64,000 bases of DNA from RH-AL1 sp965198495 (GTDB lineage: Bacteria; Pseudomonadota; Alphaproteobacteria; Rhizobiales; Beijerinckiaceae). A model generated the notes under the pieces. That model worked only from the letters and a program-made list of their open reading frames with translations. It was not told the DNA's origin and ran no database searches. This document shows, piece after piece, positions 22,170 through 31,216 of the stretch; position 1 is the first letter of the stretch, and every line of letters starts with the position of its first letter. The stretch is from NCBI GenBank assembly GCA_965198495.1, contig CBDAPL010000001.1, positions 1,860,001 through 1,924,000 on the forward strand, in the 5' to 3' direction. A program made the translations under genes and the position numbers.

Positions 22170-22242
22170 GGTTGGAGCTGAAGCGCAAAGTGGTTAGCGG
22201 TACTTCATCGGAATGAGAGACGAGCGCGTCAGGAGGTGACCC

Positions 22243-22519
22243 ATGCGGACAACCCTTTCGTTGGATGACGATCTTATCGCGCACGCGAGCGCGATCACCT
22301 GGCTTGATGACCTGTCCGAACTCGTCCGGGAAGCCCTCGTCTCACCTGTCGCGCGAGAAAACGCTCGAGGAGGCGCATCGACAATCCCTCGCCGTCGCTC
22401 ACGATCCCCACGAGGCGGACGATCAAGCCTTCATCGCTTCGATTCCTGATTTAGCTGCTTTGCTCATTTTCTTGGATCTAACACTCGCTAGTCCAAATCC
22501 GACGTCGAGCCTCCTCTGA
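22243..22519 (+). pseudogene. Broken ribbon-helix-helix-type antitoxin gene
   Basis: The N-terminus (MRTTLSLDDDLIAHASAIT, then LSELVREAL) is typical of small ribbon-helix-helix antitoxins, and a GGAGGT ribosome site precedes the ATG. Near 22345-22350 the family-like sequence moves to another phase (LSREKTLEEAHRQSLAVAHD, then DDQAFIASIPDL). As read, the first frame ends in Arg/Ser-rich filler at 22449. No toxin gene follows; the next gene is cobM on the other strand. Orphan remnant or sequencing indel. Confidence 0.5.
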
Positions 22520-23261
22520 AACGCCGCCGATAGTCGGTGTCGTAGAGAGCGCTGTCACGAAAATCGGGCGCGTCGAGCGCCGGCCCGACAAGGATCAGAG
22601 CCGTGCGCTCGATCGGATCGGTCGCCATCTGCCCGACGATGGTCGCGAGCGTTCCCCGTAGCACGCGCTCCGTCGGCCAAGAGGCCCAGGCGACGATCGC
22701 TACCGGACAGTCCGGCCCGTAGTGCGGCGTCAGCTCCGCCACCACGCGATCCAGCGCGTGAATCGACAGGTGCACGGCGAGCGTCGCGCCGGTGGCGGCG
22801 AAGGCGGTGAGCGTCTCGCGCGCCGGCATCGCCGAGGCGCGGCCGCTCGTGCGCGTCAGCACCACGCTCTGGGCCACTTCCGGCAGCGTCAGCTCGCGGC
22901 GCAGCGCGGCGGCGGCTGCGGCGAAGGCCGGCACGCCGGGCGTCAGCGTGTAGGGCAGGCCGAGCTGGTCGAGCCGGCGCAACTGTTCGCCGATTGCGCT
23001 CCAGATCGAGAGGTCGCCCGAGTGCAGCCGCGCGACATCCTCGCCCGCCTCTTGCGCGCGCACGAACTCAGCGATGATGGCATCGAGGTCGAGCGCGGCG
23101 GTGTCGACGATGCGCGCGCCGGGCGGGCAATGGTCGAGCAGGGCCGGCGGGATGATCGAGCCGGCATAGAGGCAGACCGGGCAGACCGCAATGAGGTCGC
23201 GCCCCCGAATGGTGATGAGGTCCGCCGCGCCCGGCCCGGCACCTATGAAGTGAACCGTCAT
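22488..23261 (-). CDS. cobM: Precorrin-4 C11-methyltransferase
   Basis: 257-residue SAM-dependent tetrapyrrole methylase that methylates C-11 of precorrin-4 in aerobic cobalamin synthesis. Motifs are VHFIGAGPGAADLITIRG at the N-terminus, the P2-type loop LHSGDLSIWSAI, and TPGVPAFAAAAA. The start ATG 23261 overlaps the cobE stop (ATGA). It is the last gene of the cobL-cobE-cobM run. Confidence 0.95.
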   Translation of the reverse strand: MTVHFIGAGPGAADLITIRGRDLIAVCPVCLYAGSIIPPALLDHCPPGARIVDTAALDLDAIIAEFVRAQEAGEDVARLHSGDLSIWSAIGEQLRRLDQLGLPYTLTPGVPAFAAAAAALRRELTLPEVAQSVVLTRTSGRASAMPARETLTAFAATGATLAVHLSIHALDRVVAELTPHYGPDCPVAIVAWASWPTERVLRGTLATIVGQMATDPIERTALILVGPALDAPDFRDSALYDTDYRRRFRGGSTSDLD

Positions 23262-23659
23262 GGCGAAAGAGACCCGCGTGGCGGCCCGGCGATGGCGCAC
23301 GTGGCCGTCGGCGTCGTGAGGCGCGGCACGAGGAGCACCGAGCCCTGACCGGCGCCGGCGAGCGCCGCCGTTTCGGCGATGCCGGGCAGGCCGAACATCT
23401 CCTCGACGCGGCGCGAGCAGCTCTTGGCGTCGCCGGCAACGAGCGCGAGCACGGCGCGGTCGAGAAAGGCCAGCGGCAGGCCGAGCGTCGCCGCCGCCGC
23501 GACGAGGCCCGGCTCGCCGCGCTTTTCGGCGACCGAGAAGAGGCCCGCTGGCATGACCTCCGCGGATGGCCCGAGAGCTTGCCGCAAGGCTTGGCTGACC
23601 AAAGCGACGATCTCCTCCGCCGGGCATGCCTTGCGGCAGCCGATGCCGATCGCGATCAT
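23258..23659 (-). CDS. cobE: CobE/CbiG C-terminal-like protein
   Basis: 133-residue protein matching the C-terminal domain of CbiG, found alone as CobE in aerobic pathways: IGIGCRKACPAEEI at the start and SVAEKRGEPGLVAAA in the middle. In the aerobic route this domain is proposed to assist around the precorrin-4/5 steps; its exact role is uncertain. ATGA overlaps on both sides (cobL upstream, cobM downstream). Confidence 0.9.
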   Translation of the reverse strand: MIAIGIGCRKACPAEEIVALVSQALRQALGPSAEVMPAGLFSVAEKRGEPGLVAAAATLGLPLAFLDRAVLALVAGDAKSCSRRVEEMFGLPGIAETAALAGAGQGSVLLVPRLTTPTATCAIAGPPRGSLSP

Positions 23660-24909
23660 GGTTTGCTCACCGCCCATTGGGTGACCGGCATCGCCGGCCG
23701 CCAGCCGTGGAGGTGCCCGACCGGGTCGGCGCGCGCGATGGCGATACTGGTGAGATCGCCGCCATGCGCGGCGTAGCGCCTGATGAGGAGCGCCTGCGTC
23801 TCGATCGTCACGGCGTTGACCACGAGGCGCCCTCCGTCGGGCAGCGCCGTCCAGGCGTGGTCGAGCAGCGCGCCATCGTCGCCGCTCAGTCCGCCGCCGA
23901 TGAAGATCGCGTCCGGCTTCGCCAATCCCGCGAGCGCCTCCGGCGCGCTGCCGGTGACGATGGCGAGCTCCGGCACGCCGAGCGCCCCGGCGTTGCGAGC
24001 GATCCGCTGCGCGCGCTCCGGCCGGGCCTCGATGGCCGTGGCGCGATTGGCGGGGTCGAGCAGCGCCCATTCGATGGCGACGGAGCCGGAGCCCGAGCCG
24101 ATGTCCCAGAGGTGCTGTCCGCGCAGCGGCCGCAGCGCGGCCAGCGTCATCGCCCGCACCTCGCGCTTGGTGATCTGGCCGTCGTTCTCGAACCAGTCGT
24201 CCGGCAGCCCCGGCGCGATCGGAACCATGAGGGCTTCCGGCCTGGCGACGATGTCGAGCGCGACGATATTGAGCGGATCGATGCTGTCGTCCGAAAACGT
24301 CTCGGCCGTCGCGCTGATGATCCGCTCGCGCGGGCCGCCCAGCGCTTCGAGGACGTGCAGCGCCGAGCGACCGAGGCCGCGCTCGCGGAGCAGGGCTGCG
24401 AGGAGGCCGGGGGTGGTCCCATCCCATGTCAGGCAGAGGATCCTGGCGCCCGGCTGCAGCTGCGCGATGACGCGGCGCAGGTCGCGGCCGTGCAGCGAGA
24501 CCTGACGGCAGTCCTGCAGCGACCAGCCGAGCCGGGCGGCGGCGAGGCTGAAGCTCGAGGGCGCCGGGTAGCAGACGAACTCTTCCACCGGGATCGCGGC
24601 GGCGAGTAGCGCACCGACCCCGTACAGGAACGGGTCGCCGGAAGCCAGCACGCAGACCCTCGTGCCGCGCCGTGCGACGATCGCCGGGATCGCTTCGGCG
24701 AGCGGTGATGGCCACTCCATGGTCTCGCCCCGCATCGGTCCGGCGAGCACGAGGTGGCGCCGGCCGCCGATGACCAAGGCGGCTTGCGCGAGGGCGTCGC
24801 GCGCGGCTAGGGAAAGACCGTCGCGCCCGTCCTCGCCGATGCCGACGATGGACAGCCAGGGGGCCGCCTTTGTCACCGCCGTCGCGTCAATCATCTCGCC
24901 TTGTGTCAT
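23656..24909 (-). CDS. cobL: Precorrin-6Y C5,15-methyltransferase (decarboxylating)
   Basis: 417-residue bifunctional enzyme. The N-terminal CbiE-type methylase (about 1-215; LSIVGIGEDGRDGLSLAAR, then LASGDPFLYGVGALL) methylates C-5. The C-terminal CbiT-type domain (about 220-417; DIGSGSGSVAIEWAL as the SAM motif) methylates C-15 and removes the acetate carboxyl. The start (ATG 24909) lies only a few bases inside the start region of divergent cobK. It must therefore be transcribed either from within cobK or by read-through from cobJ across cobK. Confidence 0.96.
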   Translation of the reverse strand: MTQGEMIDATAVTKAAPWLSIVGIGEDGRDGLSLAARDALAQAALVIGGRRHLVLAGPMRGETMEWPSPLAEAIPAIVARRGTRVCVLASGDPFLYGVGALLAAAIPVEEFVCYPAPSSFSLAAARLGWSLQDCRQVSLHGRDLRRVIAQLQPGARILCLTWDGTTPGLLAALLRERGLGRSALHVLEALGGPRERIISATAETFSDDSIDPLNIVALDIVARPEALMVPIAPGLPDDWFENDGQITKREVRAMTLAALRPLRGQHLWDIGSGSGSVAIEWALLDPANRATAIEARPERAQRIARNAGALGVPELAIVTGSAPEALAGLAKPDAIFIGGGLSGDDGALLDHAWTALPDGGRLVVNAVTIETQALLIRRYAAHGGDLTSIAIARADPVGHLHGWRPAMPVTQWAVSKP

Positions 24910-25679
24910 CGTCCGCCTCCGCGCCGTTGCGCGTTCTGATCCTCGGCGGCTCCAGCGATGCCACAGCGCTCGCTCGCGCCCTGGTCGGGTGCCCCGGCAT
25001 CGATGCTTGCCTGTCGCTTGCCGGGCGCACGCGCGCGCCGGCCGCGCAACTGCTGCCGACCCGCGTCGGCGGCTTCGGCGGCGTTGAAGGTTTGGCGGCA
25101 TACCTTAATGCCGAGACGATCGAGCTGCTCCTCGATGCGACGCATCCTTTCGCCGCGCGCATGTCCGCCAACGCGCGGGCCGCCGCCGAGGCGACGGGAA
25201 CGCCGCTGCTGCGGGTCGAGCGGCCGGCCTGGGATCCGGTCTCCGGCGATCGTTGGCACGAGGTCGCGGATATGGACGCGGCCGCCCGCGCCCTTGGCGA
25301 GGAGCCGCGCCGCGCGTTCCTCACCATCGGCCGCCTGCAACTCGCCGCTTTCGCGGTGGCGCCGCAGCACCGATATGTCGTGCGGACCATCGACCCCGCC
25401 GCCGAGGCCCTCGATCTGCCGCGCGCGCGCTTCATCGAGGCGCGACCGCCCTTCGACGCGGCCGCCGAGGCCGGTTTGATGCGCGGCCATGGCATCGACG
25501 TGCTCGTCTCGAAGAACAGCGGCGGCGCGGAGGCCTACGGCAAGATCGCGGCGGCGCGCGTGCTCGGCCTGCCGGTGATCATGGTGCGGCGCCCGCCCGC
25601 TATCGGCGCGACGATGGACGTCGCGGCGGCGCTCGCCGCGATCGAGGCTCATCGCAAGGTGCTCCCACGCGGCGTATAG
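24903..25679 (+). CDS. cobK: Precorrin-6A reductase
   Basis: 258-residue NADPH-dependent reductase of precorrin-6A. The N-terminal nucleotide-binding strand is LRVLILGGSSDATALA, and the family motifs DATHPFAARMSANA and VSKNSGGAEAYGK are present. Start chosen as GTG 24903; TTG 24927 is possible, and an upstream ATG (24870) would run through cobL. It is the only cobalamin gene of the cluster on the plus strand: its 5' end overlaps the cobL start and its 3' end overlaps the cobJ 3' end by 31 bases. Confidence 0.95.
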   Translation: MSSSASAPLRVLILGGSSDATALARALVGCPGIDACLSLAGRTRAPAAQLLPTRVGGFGGVEGLAAYLNAETIELLLDATHPFAARMSANARAAAEATGTPLLRVERPAWDPVSGDRWHEVADMDAAARALGEEPRRAFLTIGRLQLAAFAVAPQHRYVVRTIDPAAEALDLPRARFIEARPPFDAAAEAGLMRGHGIDVLVSKNSGGAEAYGKIAAARVLGLPVIMVRRPPAIGATMDVAAALAAIEAHRKVLPRGV

Positions 25680-26407
25680 ACGAAGGGCGGCGCATTCGGC
25701 CGCTCGACCAGGCGCGTCTCGCTCGAGCCGATCAGCACGAGCGTGCTCATGTCGGCGAGGCCCGGGTCGGCGTGGGCCAGCGTGGTGATCGCGATGCGCT
25801 CGTCCGGCCGGCCGATCGCGCGGGCGAAGACGACCGGCGTCGCGGGTGCCAAGTGTTCGCGTAGGATCGCGAACGCGTCGTGGATCTGTCGAGGCCTCGC
25901 GATCGACGCCGGATTGTAGAACGCGATGACGAAGTCGCCCGCCGCCGCCGCGCGCAGGCGTTTTTCCACCAGGCTCCAGGGCTTGAGGTTGTCGGAGAGC
26001 GAGATCGCGCAGAAATCGTGGCCGAGCGGCGCGCCCAGCCGCGCGGCTGCGGCCTGCATGGCGGTAAGCCCCGGCACCACGGCGATATCGAGTTCGCGCC
26101 AGGCCGGCTCGCCGCTCTCGACGGCCTCGAAGACCGCCGCCGCCATCGCGAAAATGCCGGGATCGCCGCCGGAGACGACCACGACATCGCGGCCCTCGGC
26201 GGCAAGCGCGAGCGCGGCGCGGGCGCGCTCCAGCTCGACGCGATTGTCGCTGGCATGCGCGGTCTGGTCCGGCCGCAGGGCGAGACGCGCCAGGTAGGGC
26301 GCGTAGCCGATGAAGTCGCTCGCTTCGGCGATCTCGCGCGTCGCTTCGGGCGTGATCCAATCGGGATCGCCGGGGCCGATGCCGACGACGCGCAGCCGCC
26401 CGCTCAT
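25649..26407 (-). CDS. cobJ: Precorrin-3B C17-methyltransferase
   Basis: 252-residue ring-contracting methylase that methylates C-17 of precorrin-3B. Motifs are LRVVGIGPGDPDWITPEA, VSGGDPGIFAMAAAVFEA, and FYNPASIARPRQI near the C-terminus, typical of CobJ. The start (ATG 26407) overlaps the cobG stop (ATGA), so it is translated with cobG. The usual cobH and cobI genes between cobG and cobJ are absent. Confidence 0.96.
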   Translation of the reverse strand: MSGRLRVVGIGPGDPDWITPEATREIAEASDFIGYAPYLARLALRPDQTAHASDNRVELERARAALALAAEGRDVVVVSGGDPGIFAMAAAVFEAVESGEPAWRELDIAVVPGLTAMQAAAARLGAPLGHDFCAISLSDNLKPWSLVEKRLRAAAAGDFVIAFYNPASIARPRQIHDAFAILREHLAPATPVVFARAIGRPDERIAITTLAHADPGLADMSTLVLIGSSETRLVERPNAPPFVYTPRGSTLR

Positions 26408-27717
26408 GCCGGCTCGCGTAGGGCTGCCATCGCCGCGCGCGCCGCCGCGAGGTCGAGATCGCGCAGCAGCGGCGGATCGCCGGGGCGACCGTCGCGGACG
26501 AGATCATAGCGCCCACCGCGCCCCACGAGCGTCACGTGCGAAGGCGATGGTTTGGCGCAGCCCTTCTCGCAGCCTGATATATGCAGCGGCGTCCCGGCCC
26601 CGCCGAGGCTTGCCGCGAAGGCGGCGAGAGCGTCGCCGTCGGCGTGGGTGGGCGTGGTGCCGCGTTCGCAACCGGCCATGCCGACGCACGCCGCGATCGC
26701 GAGACGCGGGTCTCGCGGATCGGTGATGAAGCCGTCGATCGCCGGGCCGGCCATGGCGACCGGAGAGACGAGCGGCACGAGGATCGTGCGCCACGGCGTG
26801 AGGCGTAACGTGCCGTCTCCGGCCGCATCGGCCAGGGTCGCGGCGCGGCGCAACATGCCGCTGTCGAGCCTGCCGAAGGCTGCGGCGAGGCCGAGCGTGG
26901 AAACATCACCGAAATCACGATGTCCGACGAGGCCGCGCGCCGTCGTCGAAGCGACAGATTCGAGAGCGCCGCGCGCGGGCGCGCCGCCGCATCGCGCCGC
27001 GATCTCGGCCGGTTCGAAGATCGCGACGAGGTCGCGCATCCGGCGGACCTTCGGCGCTGTCGCGAACAGATCGATCGCGCCATGCGCGGCCCGAGCCGCG
27101 GCCTCGACCAGCGCGTCGGGGCGGCACGTGCCAACGCGCGTGGCGCCCGATCGCGTTCCGCCGAGGCCGATGGAGAACAGCGCATCCCCGGCGATCCAGT
27201 CGAACCGCACGTCCGCCGAGATCGAAGCAAGCGAAGGCTGGCCGCCGTCGTCGATGAGAAAGCCGAACTTGGTCGGCAGGGTGTGCAGCGCGAGGTCGCC
27301 CGTCAGGCGGGTCTCCAACGCCGTCGTCAGCGGCCGGACGTCGAGGCCGTCGTGGAGGCCGGCGAGCGGGCTCGCGATGACGTTGCGCACGGCCTCGGCG
27401 GCGGGATTGTCATCGAGTAGATCGAGCGCACGCAAACTCTTCTGGAGCGCGGGCAGCGACGTCTCGGCGATGCCACGCATCTGCAGGTTGCCGCGCGCGG
27501 ACAGATCGAACAGGCCGCTGCCGTGGCGCGTGGCGAGATCGGCCAGCGCGCACGCCATCGCCGCCGGCACGATGCCGCCGGTGATGCGCAGGCGCACGAT
27601 CAGCCCGTCGCGCGCCATCATCGGCCGCAGCGCGCCGGGGCACCATCCCTTGCGCAAGGACGCATTCTCGCCTTTGCGCAAGATCGCATCCTCGCCTGCA
27701 TGTAGATCCTCGCTCAT
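26404..27717 (-). CDS. cobG: Precorrin-3B synthase, aerobic
   Basis: 437-residue oxygen-dependent monooxygenase that hydroxylates C-20 of precorrin-3A. It has two nitrite/sulfite-reductase-type half-domains (LFDLSARGNLQMRGI in the first) and the [4Fe-4S]/sirohaem cysteines in ACVGMAGCERG and SGCEKGCAKP near the C-terminus. It marks the aerobic route. ATG 27717 overlaps the cobN stop; an upstream ATG at 27777 lies within cobN. A short repeated segment near the N-terminus (AILRKGENASLRKG) is unusual. Confidence 0.94.
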   Translation of the reverse strand: MSEDLHAGEDAILRKGENASLRKGWCPGALRPMMARDGLIVRLRITGGIVPAAMACALADLATRHGSGLFDLSARGNLQMRGIAETSLPALQKSLRALDLLDDNPAAEAVRNVIASPLAGLHDGLDVRPLTTALETRLTGDLALHTLPTKFGFLIDDGGQPSLASISADVRFDWIAGDALFSIGLGGTRSGATRVGTCRPDALVEAAARAAHGAIDLFATAPKVRRMRDLVAIFEPAEIAARCGGAPARGALESVASTTARGLVGHRDFGDVSTLGLAAAFGRLDSGMLRRAATLADAAGDGTLRLTPWRTILVPLVSPVAMAGPAIDGFITDPRDPRLAIAACVGMAGCERGTTPTHADGDALAAFAASLGGAGTPLHISGCEKGCAKPSPSHVTLVGRGGRYDLVRDGRPGDPPLLRDLDLAAARAAMAALREPA

Positions 27718-30700
27718 GCCGCCGCGTCCAGCATGTCGGCCAGCGTGGCGGCGTCGGAGTTGCGGCGGCTGGTCCAAAAGCCCCGCGTGACGGCGTCGCG
27801 AAAGCGGCCGGCGATGGCGCGTGCGGCGTCGCGGTTGGCGCTGAGAAGGAAATCGCGCACGTCCGGCGCGGCGCAGGTCGCCTGGAACATCATGTCGAAG
27901 TGGCGGCTCGCCACCGCGTCGCTCAGCACGGCCATGGCGTAGAGGTTGTCGACCGTCTCGGCGATCTCGGCGGCGCCGCGATGGCCGTGGCGCATCTGGC
28001 CGGCGATCCAGCGCGGGTTCGCCGCGCGGCCGCGCATCACCCGGGCGATCTCCTCCGTTTGGGTGCGGACCTTCAGCCGATCGCTCGCGCCGCTGTCGAG
28101 ATGGTAGAGCGCCGGCGTGGTGCCGAGCGCGTGCGCGGCGGCGGCGAACCCGCCTTCGGCCTCCACGTTGGCTTGTGCGTCGAGCATGTCCAGGTCGGCC
28201 ATATCGCCCACGTGGACGAAGGCGTCGGCGGCGGCAATTCTCGTCTCGAAGGCACCATTGGCGATCACACCCGCCGCCGAGGCACCGGCATAGGCGTGCG
28301 TGCCAGCGGCGAGATAGGCGCGGCCGAGGTCCGCGCGCGAGGCCATCGGGTCGGCGTCGATCGAGCGGCCGAGGCCGATGCCGTAGAGTGACGGCGCGGC
28401 GCCGAACACGCGCAGCGCTTCTTGGTCCCCGGCGCGGCGCGCGGCGGCGAGCGGGTTGACCGCGTCCTCCTCGTCGAGCGCGGCCACGGCCTGTACCGCC
28501 TGATCGAACAACGCGATCTGCGCCGGGAAGATGTCGCGGAACAGGCCGGAGATGCGCAATGTGACGTCCACGCGCGGCCGCGCCAGGCTGGCGTAGGGCA
28601 GGATCTCGAAGCCATTGACGCGTGCGCTGTCGTGGTCCCAGCGCGGGCGCACGCCCAGATGCGCCATCGCCTGCGCGAGGTCCTCGCCGCCGGTTCGCAT
28701 CGTGGCGCTGGCCCAGAGGTCGAGCACGATCGCGCGCGGCCAGTCGCCATGGTCCTGCGCGTAGCGCTCGGCGACGGCGTCCGCCGCGCGGCGACCGATC
28801 TCCGTCGCGGTGCGGCTCGGTACGGCACGCGGATCGGTGCCGTAGAGGTTGCGCCCGGTTGGCAGCACGTCCATGCGCCCGCGCGACGGCGCGCCCGCCG
28901 GGCCGCCCGGCACGAAGCGGCCGGCGAGCGCGGCGAGGAGGCCGTCGCGCTCGCCGGCGGCGTTATCCTCCTCCGCGAAGCGGGGGAGGGGGACCACGCC
29001 AAGCGTGGTGGAGGGGGCGCGGGCACAACTTCCCTCGCGAAGCGGGGGAGAGGGACCGCCGGAGGCGGTGGAGGGGGCGTCGGCAGCGGGCTGGACGTCA
29101 AATGAAGACGTCGGGTCCTCGGCCCGCGCCCCCTCCACCATGCTTGGCGTGGTCCCCCTCCCCCGTTGCACGGGGGAGGATACGCGCGCGAAGACGTGCA
29201 GGCCGTCGCGGATGCGCATCTCCTTGACGTCGCAGAGCCAGGCGTCGAGCGCGACCAGCGCCGAGAGGCCGCCGGAGAGATCGACGCCGCTCTCCGCCGC
29301 GAGGCCCGTCTCGGCGGCGCGCTCAATCAGCGTGCGGCCGATGATCCTGGCGCGCTTGGGGTCGAGCGTCTCGGCGGCGGCGTACTCGTCGAAAAGCGCC
29401 TCCATCTCGATCGCGGTGCCGTGCGCGCCGGCCTCGACGAGCGGCGGCGTCATGTGACCGATCGTGACAGCGGCGTTGCGGCGCTTGGCCTGCGCGGCCT
29501 CGCCGGGATTGTTGACGATGAAGGGATAGATCAGCGGCGTCGGGCCAAGCAGGGCTTCCGGCGCGCAGGTCTCGTCGAGCGCCACCGGTTTGCCGGGCAA
29601 CCATTCGAGCGTGCCGTGCGTCCCGCAATGGATCAGCGCGTCGATGCCGGCGCGATGGCGCAGCCAGAGATAGAACGCGATGTAGGCGTGGCGCGGGGGC
29701 AGGGCGGTGTCATGGTAGTCGCTCTTGCGGCTGTCGCGCCGGCCGCGATCGGGCTGCAGCGCCAGCGTGAGATTGCCGGCCTCGATGTGCCTGAAGACGA
29801 AGGCGCCGTCGTGGACGGCGGGATCCTCGGCCGGGTCGCCCCAGTGCGCCGCGAGGCCGGCCGTGAACGTCGGTGGAAGCTCTGCCAGCAGCTTGCGGTA
29901 ACATGCCAACGGGAGGCCGGCCGACCCGTCGTCCTTGAGCGCGCCCATCAATGCGCTGGTTGCCGGCAGAGTGCCGATGTCGTAACCCGCCGCGCGCAGA
30001 TCCTCGGCGATCGCTGTCACGCTGGCCGGGGTGTCGAGCCCGACGGCGTAGGCTTCGCGGCCGAGCTTGCCGGGATAGTCGGAGAGCACCATCGCGATCT
30101 TGCGCGCGACCGGTGGCGTGCGGCGCAGGCTGACCCACGCCGCCGCGAGATCGGCGACGAAGGCGACGCGCGAGGCGATCGGCCGGTGCGTCAATCGGCT
30201 GAACTGCAGCGCCTCGCCGCGCGGGCTCTCCGACTTGCAGGAGATCGCGGCGGTGACAAGCCGGCCATCCATCTCCGGCAGCACGACGTTCATCGCCAGA
30301 TCCGCCGGGCCGAGGCCGCGCGGATTGGCGCGCCACTGGTCCTCGCCGGCACCGGCGAGGATCGCCTGCAGCACCACGCAGTCGGCGCCATCGAGCACGC
30401 TCGGCGCCGCGTCGCCGCGCCCGGAGAAGGCGGTGGTGTTGACGATCACGTCGGGTCGCCTCGAGGCGATCGCCTCGGCGAGGATGGCGGTGGCCCTAGG
30501 GTCCTTGAGGCTCGTCGCGTAGAGCGCGGTGACGGCGATCCCGCGCGCGGAGAGTGCGTCGGCCAGCGCAATGATCGGCGCGCAATCGCCGGCCAGGACC
30601 ATGGATCGATAGAAGGTTATGAAGGCATGGCCCTTGGCATTCGCCACCGCGCGGCAGGCGGCGACATAGCGCCCGGCCGGAGGTACCGGTTTGGGCTCCG

Positions 30701-31199
30701 ACCATGGCAAGGGTCGACCGAGATGTGTCTCGATCCAGCCGAACAGCGAGCCCATGTTGCCGGTGCCGCCGTTCTGGAAAAAGGCCCAGAGCCGTCGCAG
30801 GTCGGCGGCAGGCAGCGTCGAGGCCTGGTCGAGCCGCGCGTCCTCGCGGGCGTCGCCGGGCACGACGGCGAGCGCGACGCCGTTGGCGCGCGCGACGCGG
30901 GCGAGCTCGTCGACGCCATAGCGCCAATAGTCGAGGCCGCCGAGCAGCCGCACCAGCACGAAGCGCGCCTTGGCGACGATGCGCTCGGCGTAGAGATCGA
31001 CGGAATAGGGGTGGCGCAGCTGCGCGAGGCCGGCGAGGCGCAGGGTCAACGTACCCTCGCGGCCCTCGGCTGCGGCGGCGAGCGCGCCGAGGTCGCTGTC
31101 GGAGAACGAGAGCACGACGATGTCGCCCGGCGTCTGGCCGAGATCGACCGCGCTCTCGGCGTCGTCCAGGCTCCGGCCTTCCGTGCGCAGCAGGTGCAT
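27714..31199 (-). CDS. cobN: Cobaltochelatase large subunit, with in-frame repeat insertion
   Basis: 1161-residue CobN, the large subunit of the ATP-dependent cobalt chelatase that inserts cobalt into hydrogenobyrinate a,c-diamide (with CobS and CobT, not in this window). Family motifs are HCGTHGTLEWLPGK, YPFIVNNPGEAAQAKRRN and VHVGDMADLDMLDAQ. About residues 670-743 are a Pro/Ser/Gly/Arg-rich stretch (SPVQRGRGTTPSMVEGAR, then REGSCARAPSTTLGVVPLPR) encoded by palindromic repeats that keep the frame open; this does not look like part of the fold. It overlaps cobG (ATGA). Confidence 0.95.
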   Translation of the reverse strand: MHLLRTEGRSLDDAESAVDLGQTPGDIVVLSFSDSDLGALAAAAEGREGTLTLRLAGLAQLRHPYSVDLYAERIVAKARFVLVRLLGGLDYWRYGVDELARVARANGVALAVVPGDAREDARLDQASTLPAADLRRLWAFFQNGGTGNMGSLFGWIETHLGRPLPWSEPKPVPPAGRYVAACRAVANAKGHAFITFYRSMVLAGDCAPIIALADALSARGIAVTALYATSLKDPRATAILAEAIASRRPDVIVNTTAFSGRGDAAPSVLDGADCVVLQAILAGAGEDQWRANPRGLGPADLAMNVVLPEMDGRLVTAAISCKSESPRGEALQFSRLTHRPIASRVAFVADLAAAWVSLRRTPPVARKIAMVLSDYPGKLGREAYAVGLDTPASVTAIAEDLRAAGYDIGTLPATSALMGALKDDGSAGLPLACYRKLLAELPPTFTAGLAAHWGDPAEDPAVHDGAFVFRHIEAGNLTLALQPDRGRRDSRKSDYHDTALPPRHAYIAFYLWLRHRAGIDALIHCGTHGTLEWLPGKPVALDETCAPEALLGPTPLIYPFIVNNPGEAAQAKRRNAAVTIGHMTPPLVEAGAHGTAIEMEALFDEYAAAETLDPKRARIIGRTLIERAAETGLAAESGVDLSGGLSALVALDAWLCDVKEMRIRDGLHVFARVSSPVQRGRGTTPSMVEGARAEDPTSSFDVQPAADAPSTASGGPSPPLREGSCARAPSTTLGVVPLPRFAEEDNAAGERDGLLAALAGRFVPGGPAGAPSRGRMDVLPTGRNLYGTDPRAVPSRTATEIGRRAADAVAERYAQDHGDWPRAIVLDLWASATMRTGGEDLAQAMAHLGVRPRWDHDSARVNGFEILPYASLARPRVDVTLRISGLFRDIFPAQIALFDQAVQAVAALDEEDAVNPLAAARRAGDQEALRVFGAAPSLYGIGLGRSIDADPMASRADLGRAYLAAGTHAYAGASAAGVIANGAFETRIAAADAFVHVGDMADLDMLDAQANVEAEGGFAAAAHALGTTPALYHLDSGASDRLKVRTQTEEIARVMRGRAANPRWIAGQMRHGHRGAAEIAETVDNLYAMAVLSDAVASRHFDMMFQATCAAPDVRDFLLSANRDAARAIAGRFRDAVTRGFWTSRRNSDAATLADMLDAAA
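28971..29190. repeat. Composite palindromic repeat inserted within cobN
   Basis: Two direct units (each GCGGGGGAG, then GGGACC, then a small hairpin, then GGTGGAGGGGGCG) and one inverted unit (GCCCCCTCCACCATGCTTGG, then CCCCCTCCCCCG). The same family recurs at 31217-31484. Rhizobiales genomes carry many such mosaic elements, normally between genes. Here the copies keep the cobN frame open. Confidence 0.85.
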
Positions 31200-31216
31200 C
31201 TAGCGGGCTTCCGCGC

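Noticed and set aside
26404..27717. Nitrite or sulfite reductase
   Set aside because: The cysteine motifs are shared, but size, context among cob genes and ATGA coupling fit precorrin-3B synthase.
28971..29190. Insertion sequence in cobN
   Set aside because: No transposase, no terminal inverted repeats with target duplication; it is a cluster of short palindromes.
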